A stretch of DNA of 9,441 nucleotides from an uncultured Dialister sp. GTDB taxonomy: Bacteria; Bacillota; Negativicutes; Veillonellales; Dialisteraceae. Below the pieces are notes generated by a model. It had not been told where the DNA came from. It saw nothing but the letters and a program-made list of their open reading frames with translations, and made no database searches. A program made the position numbers and the translations under genes. Below are positions 7,389-9,441 of this stretch, in pieces. Position 1 is the first letter of the stretch. Each line of letters opens with the position of its first letter. The stretch is from contig NZ_UQKJ01000075.1 of NCBI RefSeq assembly GCF_900541605.1, positions 1-9,441 of the forward strand. Reading direction: 5' to 3'.

Positions 7389-8225
7389 CTACCCTTCCTT
7401 CACAAAGGAAATGACCTGGACGATTCTTTCTGAGCGGTAGAGGTAGCCTTCTTCCGTCTTTTCGCAGTGGTGGAGGAATTTTTCTTCCAGCTGGTTGTTG
7501 AAGTTCATATAGGTCAGTTCCCCCAGGTCCGATTTCATTTCCTCTTCCCCGCTTGCCAGAGTGGGATAGAGTTTCGTCCTGTCATACTTCATGAATTCCA
7601 CGTCCGCGTGGATGCCCATGTCCCAGAGCATGAGGGGCATGAGCATGTAGTCATTATTTCTGTGGTAGTCCAGATTCAGGTCATCGTAGATCCTGTAGAG
7701 CAGCGGCTTCAGCAGGGTGCGGACGATGATGAAGCCTTTACGTCCATAGAGGACGATTTTCTTCAGGGCCTCCCGCATGTAGCATACCCGGTACAGAGAG
7801 TTCACGGCCAGCACGAAATCCGTCTCGCAGGGCTGTGAAAAATCCTCCCACTTGGAACAGACGGTCCGGATATTTCGGATATCCTGCTTCTTCATTTCCC
7901 TCGACAGCACTTCCAGCATGGCCGGTGAAAAATCGAGAGCCAGGATTTCCCGGCACTGCTTCGAAAATGGGAGAGCAAAGTTCCCGCTGCCGCATCCCAG
8001 GTCCAATAGATAGGACCCCTTTCCGATAATGGAGGAAATCTTTTCCTTCAGCCCCGGCACATCCCGGTACAGGTTGAACTGCTGGGAATAATCGGGAGCC
8101 AGCTTCTCCCAGAAAGCCAATTCCTTCCGGTCATCAAACTGGCGGCCCGATTTCTTTTCTTCATTCCAGCCCTGTTCCTTCTGCCAGACCTCGTCGAGGT
8201 TTATTGTTTTGAATCGATACCTCAC
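7389..8225 (-). CDS. Class I SAM-dependent methyltransferase
   Basis: The 278-residue cytoplasmic protein transfers a methyl group from S-adenosylmethionine; the acceptor is unknown. The Rossmann-fold signature is clear. Motif I is LLDLGCGSGNF (73-83), motif II ILALDFSPAML with the ribose-binding acid D98 (94-104), then CSKWEDF (123-129) and DFVLAVNSLY (136-145). The N-terminal part (VWQKEQGWNEE, FWEKLAPDYSQQF) is of the kind often ahead of small-molecule methyltransferase domains. The chosen start is GTG at 8225, because AGGGG sits 7 bases upstream; a TTG nine codons earlier (8252) has no comparable site. It is divergent from the MerR gene across 227 bp, with candidate MerR-type promoter spacing, so the regulator probably controls it. 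Its position ahead of two receptors suggests it could modify a chelator or detoxify an imported compound. This is an inference. Confidence 0.88.
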   Translation of the reverse strand: MRYRFKTINLDEVWQKEQGWNEEKKSGRQFDDRKELAFWEKLAPDYSQQFNLYRDVPGLKEKISSIIGKGSYLLDLGCGSGNFALPFSKQCREILALDFSPAMLEVLSREMKKQDIRNIRTVCSKWEDFSQPCETDFVLAVNSLYRVCYMREALKKIVLYGRKGFIIVRTLLKPLLYRIYDDLNLDYHRNNDYMLMPLMLWDMGIHADVEFMKYDRTKLYPTLASGEEEMKSDLGELTYMNFNNQLEEKFLHHCEKTEEGYLYRSERIVQVISFVKEG

Positions 8226-8232
8226 AGAATCA

Positions 8233-8237
8233 CCCCT
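8233..8237 (-). promoter_or_regulatory. Ribosome-binding site that sets the methyltransferase GTG start
   Basis: AGGGG on the minus strand lies 7 bases before the GTG at 8223-8225. If translation began at the upstream TTG (8250-8252), this site would fall inside the coding region. Confidence 0.6.
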
Positions 8238-8266
8238 CAAATGGGTCAACAAGTTCTCATGGCCGT

Positions 8267-8297
8267 ACTTTACACCTTATAGCCTTAATAAAGTCAA
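8267..8297 (-). promoter_or_regulatory. Candidate MerR-activated promoter of the methyltransferase
   Basis: On the minus strand TTGACT (8297-8292) is followed after 19 bases by TAAAGT (8272-8267). A 19-bp spacer is the hallmark of promoters that MerR proteins activate by DNA distortion. A competing reading uses TGTAAA (8274-8269) with a 17-bp spacer. Outer arms ACTTTA/TAAAGT form a dyad around the spacer, and the plus-strand word TATAGCC (8278-8284) also occurs in the complement of the merR operator. Transcription would start about 35 bases before the GTG codon. Confidence 0.5.
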
Positions 8298-8389
8298 TCC
8301 GTTTCTTTTTAAATTTCGCATTATTTCCTAATGTTATAGAGTAAATAATCTATGCTTTCCTTATTTTATCCGTTCAGTTTCTCATGGAA

Positions 8390-8418
8390 TTGCAAAGATT
8401 TCCTTAAAAGTGTATAGT
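8390..8418 (+). promoter_or_regulatory. Promoter of the merR gene
   Basis: TTGCAA (8390-8395) and TATAGT (8413-8418) are spaced by 17 bases, a normal sigma-70 arrangement. The predicted transcript starts near 8425, giving a short leader with the AGGAG ribosome site at 8438-8442, 10 bases before the ATG at 8453. Confidence 0.65.
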
Positions 8419-8428
8419 GGCTATAGAC
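8410..8428. promoter_or_regulatory. Dyad operator overlapping the merR -10 element
   Basis: GTGTATAGTGGCTATAGAC is a dyad with 8-base arms (7 of 8 matching) around a 3-base centre. It covers the -10 hexamer and start point of the merR promoter, which is where a self-repressing regulator would bind. Confidence 0.6.
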
Positions 8429-8452
8429 TTTTGGGAAAGGAGCCATGGGACC

Positions 8453-9289
8453 ATGAAAAGCCGAAAATATTACACCCCAGCAGAATTTGCGAAGCTCTTC
8501 CGGATCGACCGGCAGACGCTCATTTATTACGACAACCATGGCATCTTCTCCCCCAGTTTCAAAAACGAAAATGGCTACCGCTACTACGGACTGGACCAGG
8601 TCTTCCGGTTTGCGGAACTTCTTGCCCTGCGAAAACTTGCCATTCCCGGCTGCCGGCTCTCCGAATTCAGCGCAGCCCCTTCCCGGGATCTGCTGAAAGA
8701 AATTCTGGAAGACAAGATCATGGAGTATGAAGAAGAACTCCAAAGGATTACCCGGTCCATCAAGGATATGAAGTCCACCATCCACAGTATGGAACAGGAA
8801 AATATCCTGCCCATGGAACAGATCATGCTCATCCCCCATGGCACCCTGTACTGCCAGCGGAGCATCGTCTTCCATGGCCACACCTCCCACTGCGAAGCCT
8901 TCCTCCAGAGCGCCCCATTGGTGAGCTTCTATGCCCGGAGCCTCTTCTCCGGAGCCCTCCAGTTTTCTTTCCTCCCCGATTTTCAGGACCTGGAAGACCT
9001 CGCCAGTCCCCACGACTACCGGCTAGTCCTCCTCTCCCGGGATCCCCATATCTTCCAGAATCCCCTCTCCTACGGTCCCTCCCTGTACCTCACCATGCTG
9101 CTGGAAAAACCATTCCACAGGAATGAACGATATTACCTCCGCCGCATCCGGACCTTCATGGAACAGCTCCACCTGAAAAGCAAAAACACCCTCTTCATAA
9201 CTCTCCAGAGAACCGCCGCTACCGACAGCGGCGATCCTGTGTTCCATACAAAGCTGGAACTGCAGGTGGAGTATGAAAAGGGTGACTGA
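8453..9289 (+). CDS. MerR-family transcriptional regulator with BmrR/GyrI-like effector domain
   Basis: The 278-residue protein has an N-terminal winged helix-turn-helix of the MerR family (about 5-72: YYTPAEFAKLFRIDRQTLIYYDNHGI...GYRYYGLDQVFRFAELLALRKLAIP), with the usual YYD and GYRYY wing motifs. A dimerising helix rich in Glu/Lys/Arg follows (about 82-118), then a C-terminal domain of about 155 residues consistent with the GyrI-like effector fold of BmrR. Length is as expected for that group; metal-sensing MerR proteins are usually near 130-145 residues, so an organic ligand is more likely than a bare metal ion. The start is ATG at 8453, preceded by AGGAG; an in-frame GTG at 8417 lies inside the promoter and is rejected. 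It is divergent from the methyltransferase and has a dyad on its own -10, pointing to autoregulation and control of the divergent gene. The ligand is unknown. Confidence 0.9.
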   Translation: MKSRKYYTPAEFAKLFRIDRQTLIYYDNHGIFSPSFKNENGYRYYGLDQVFRFAELLALRKLAIPGCRLSEFSAAPSRDLLKEILEDKIMEYEEELQRITRSIKDMKSTIHSMEQENILPMEQIMLIPHGTLYCQRSIVFHGHTSHCEAFLQSAPLVSFYARSLFSGALQFSFLPDFQDLEDLASPHDYRLVLLSRDPHIFQNPLSYGPSLYLTMLLEKPFHRNERYYLRRIRTFMEQLHLKSKNTLFITLQRTAATDSGDPVFHTKLELQVEYEKGD

Positions 9290-9441
9290 GTGGGCGAGTG
9301 AATGAATGGAGCCTTGAGCGGATCAGGCCCTGCGGGCCGGGTGTCGGGTGGCTGAGTGGCGTACGAACGTGTGGGGGCTTCTAGCTGCTATAGTAAACGA
9401 CAAAAATAATTTTATTTAAAGCTGCACAGGGTTCGAAGCTG
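9290..9441. other. Non-coding right end
   Basis: No gene is supported. A GC hairpin GGCCC-TGC-GGGCC (9326-9338) follows the merR stop by about 37 bases but has no T-run, so it is at most a weak terminator. The first 60 bases are rich in GAGTG/GAATG words and the last 50 are A/T-rich. Confidence 0.4.

Noticed and set aside
7393..7410. TTCCTT/AAGGAA hairpin at the 3' end of the methyltransferase gene as a terminator.
   Set aside because: It is inside the coding region, only 6 bp, A/T-rich and without a following T-run.
8417..8452. Upstream GTG start for the MerR protein, adding 12 residues.
   Set aside because: It falls inside the -10 element and operator, and AGGAG at 8438-8442 supports the ATG at 8453.
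8366..9013. Long minus-strand open frame (215 codons) antisense to the merR gene.
   Set aside because: It is opposite a clear MerR protein, has no domain features, and arises from codon bias on the other strand.
9371..9441. Possible tmRNA or tRNA piece: GTAAACGAC resembles a tmRNA tag start and GGGTTCGAA resembles a T-loop.
   Set aside because: The frame after GTAAACGAC reads VNDKNNFI and stops without an ALAA-like ending, the GGTTCGA is far too close for a tmRNA, and no acceptor stem pairs around it.

Overview
This window most likely comes from a diderm Firmicute of the Negativicutes (Dialister/Veillonella/Megasphaera-like). That is an inference. The outer-membrane TonB-dependent receptors require a Gram-negative envelope, while the strong Shine-Dalgarno sites, the TTG/GTG starts and the BmrR-style MerR regulator look Firmicute. 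No rRNA, tRNA, CRISPR array or transposase gene is visible.

Layout. Bases 1-112 are non-coding and hold inverted repeats, followed by an intrinsic terminator (114-144). Everything from 153 to 8225 is coded on the minus strand. In transcription order it holds a class I SAM-dependent methyltransferase (8225-7389), a TonB-dependent receptor with no signal peptide (7212-5173), and a second, intact TonB-dependent receptor (5022-2824). A terminator hairpin follows (2816-2776). Then come a family 5 (nickel/peptide type) lipoprotein solute-binding protein (2713-1145) and a Nik/Dpp-type permease that overlaps it by four bases (1148-153). A MerR regulator (8453-9289) is divergent from the methyltransferase. 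Bases 9290-9441 hold no gene I can support.

Function. The set looks like an envelope uptake system for a metal or metal chelate. Two receptors would take the ligand through the outer membrane, a lipoprotein would capture it, a permease would move it across the inner membrane, and a small-molecule methyltransferase and a ligand-responsive MerR protein would sit alongside. Ligand and metal are not identifiable from sequence alone.

The most striking observation is decay or remodelling at two points. The permease loses its last membrane segment and runs in frame into the C-terminal half of what looks like a CGGC-domain (cysteine-rich, probably metal-binding) protein. This implies an internal deletion that also removed any second permease and ATPase genes between them. 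Separately, the first receptor begins just before its probable TonB box, with a stop codon in place of a signal peptide, although a good promoter remains upstream. The divergent control region carries a near-perfect 19-bp dyad on the merR -10 element and a candidate 19-bp-spaced MerR-type promoter for the methyltransferase.
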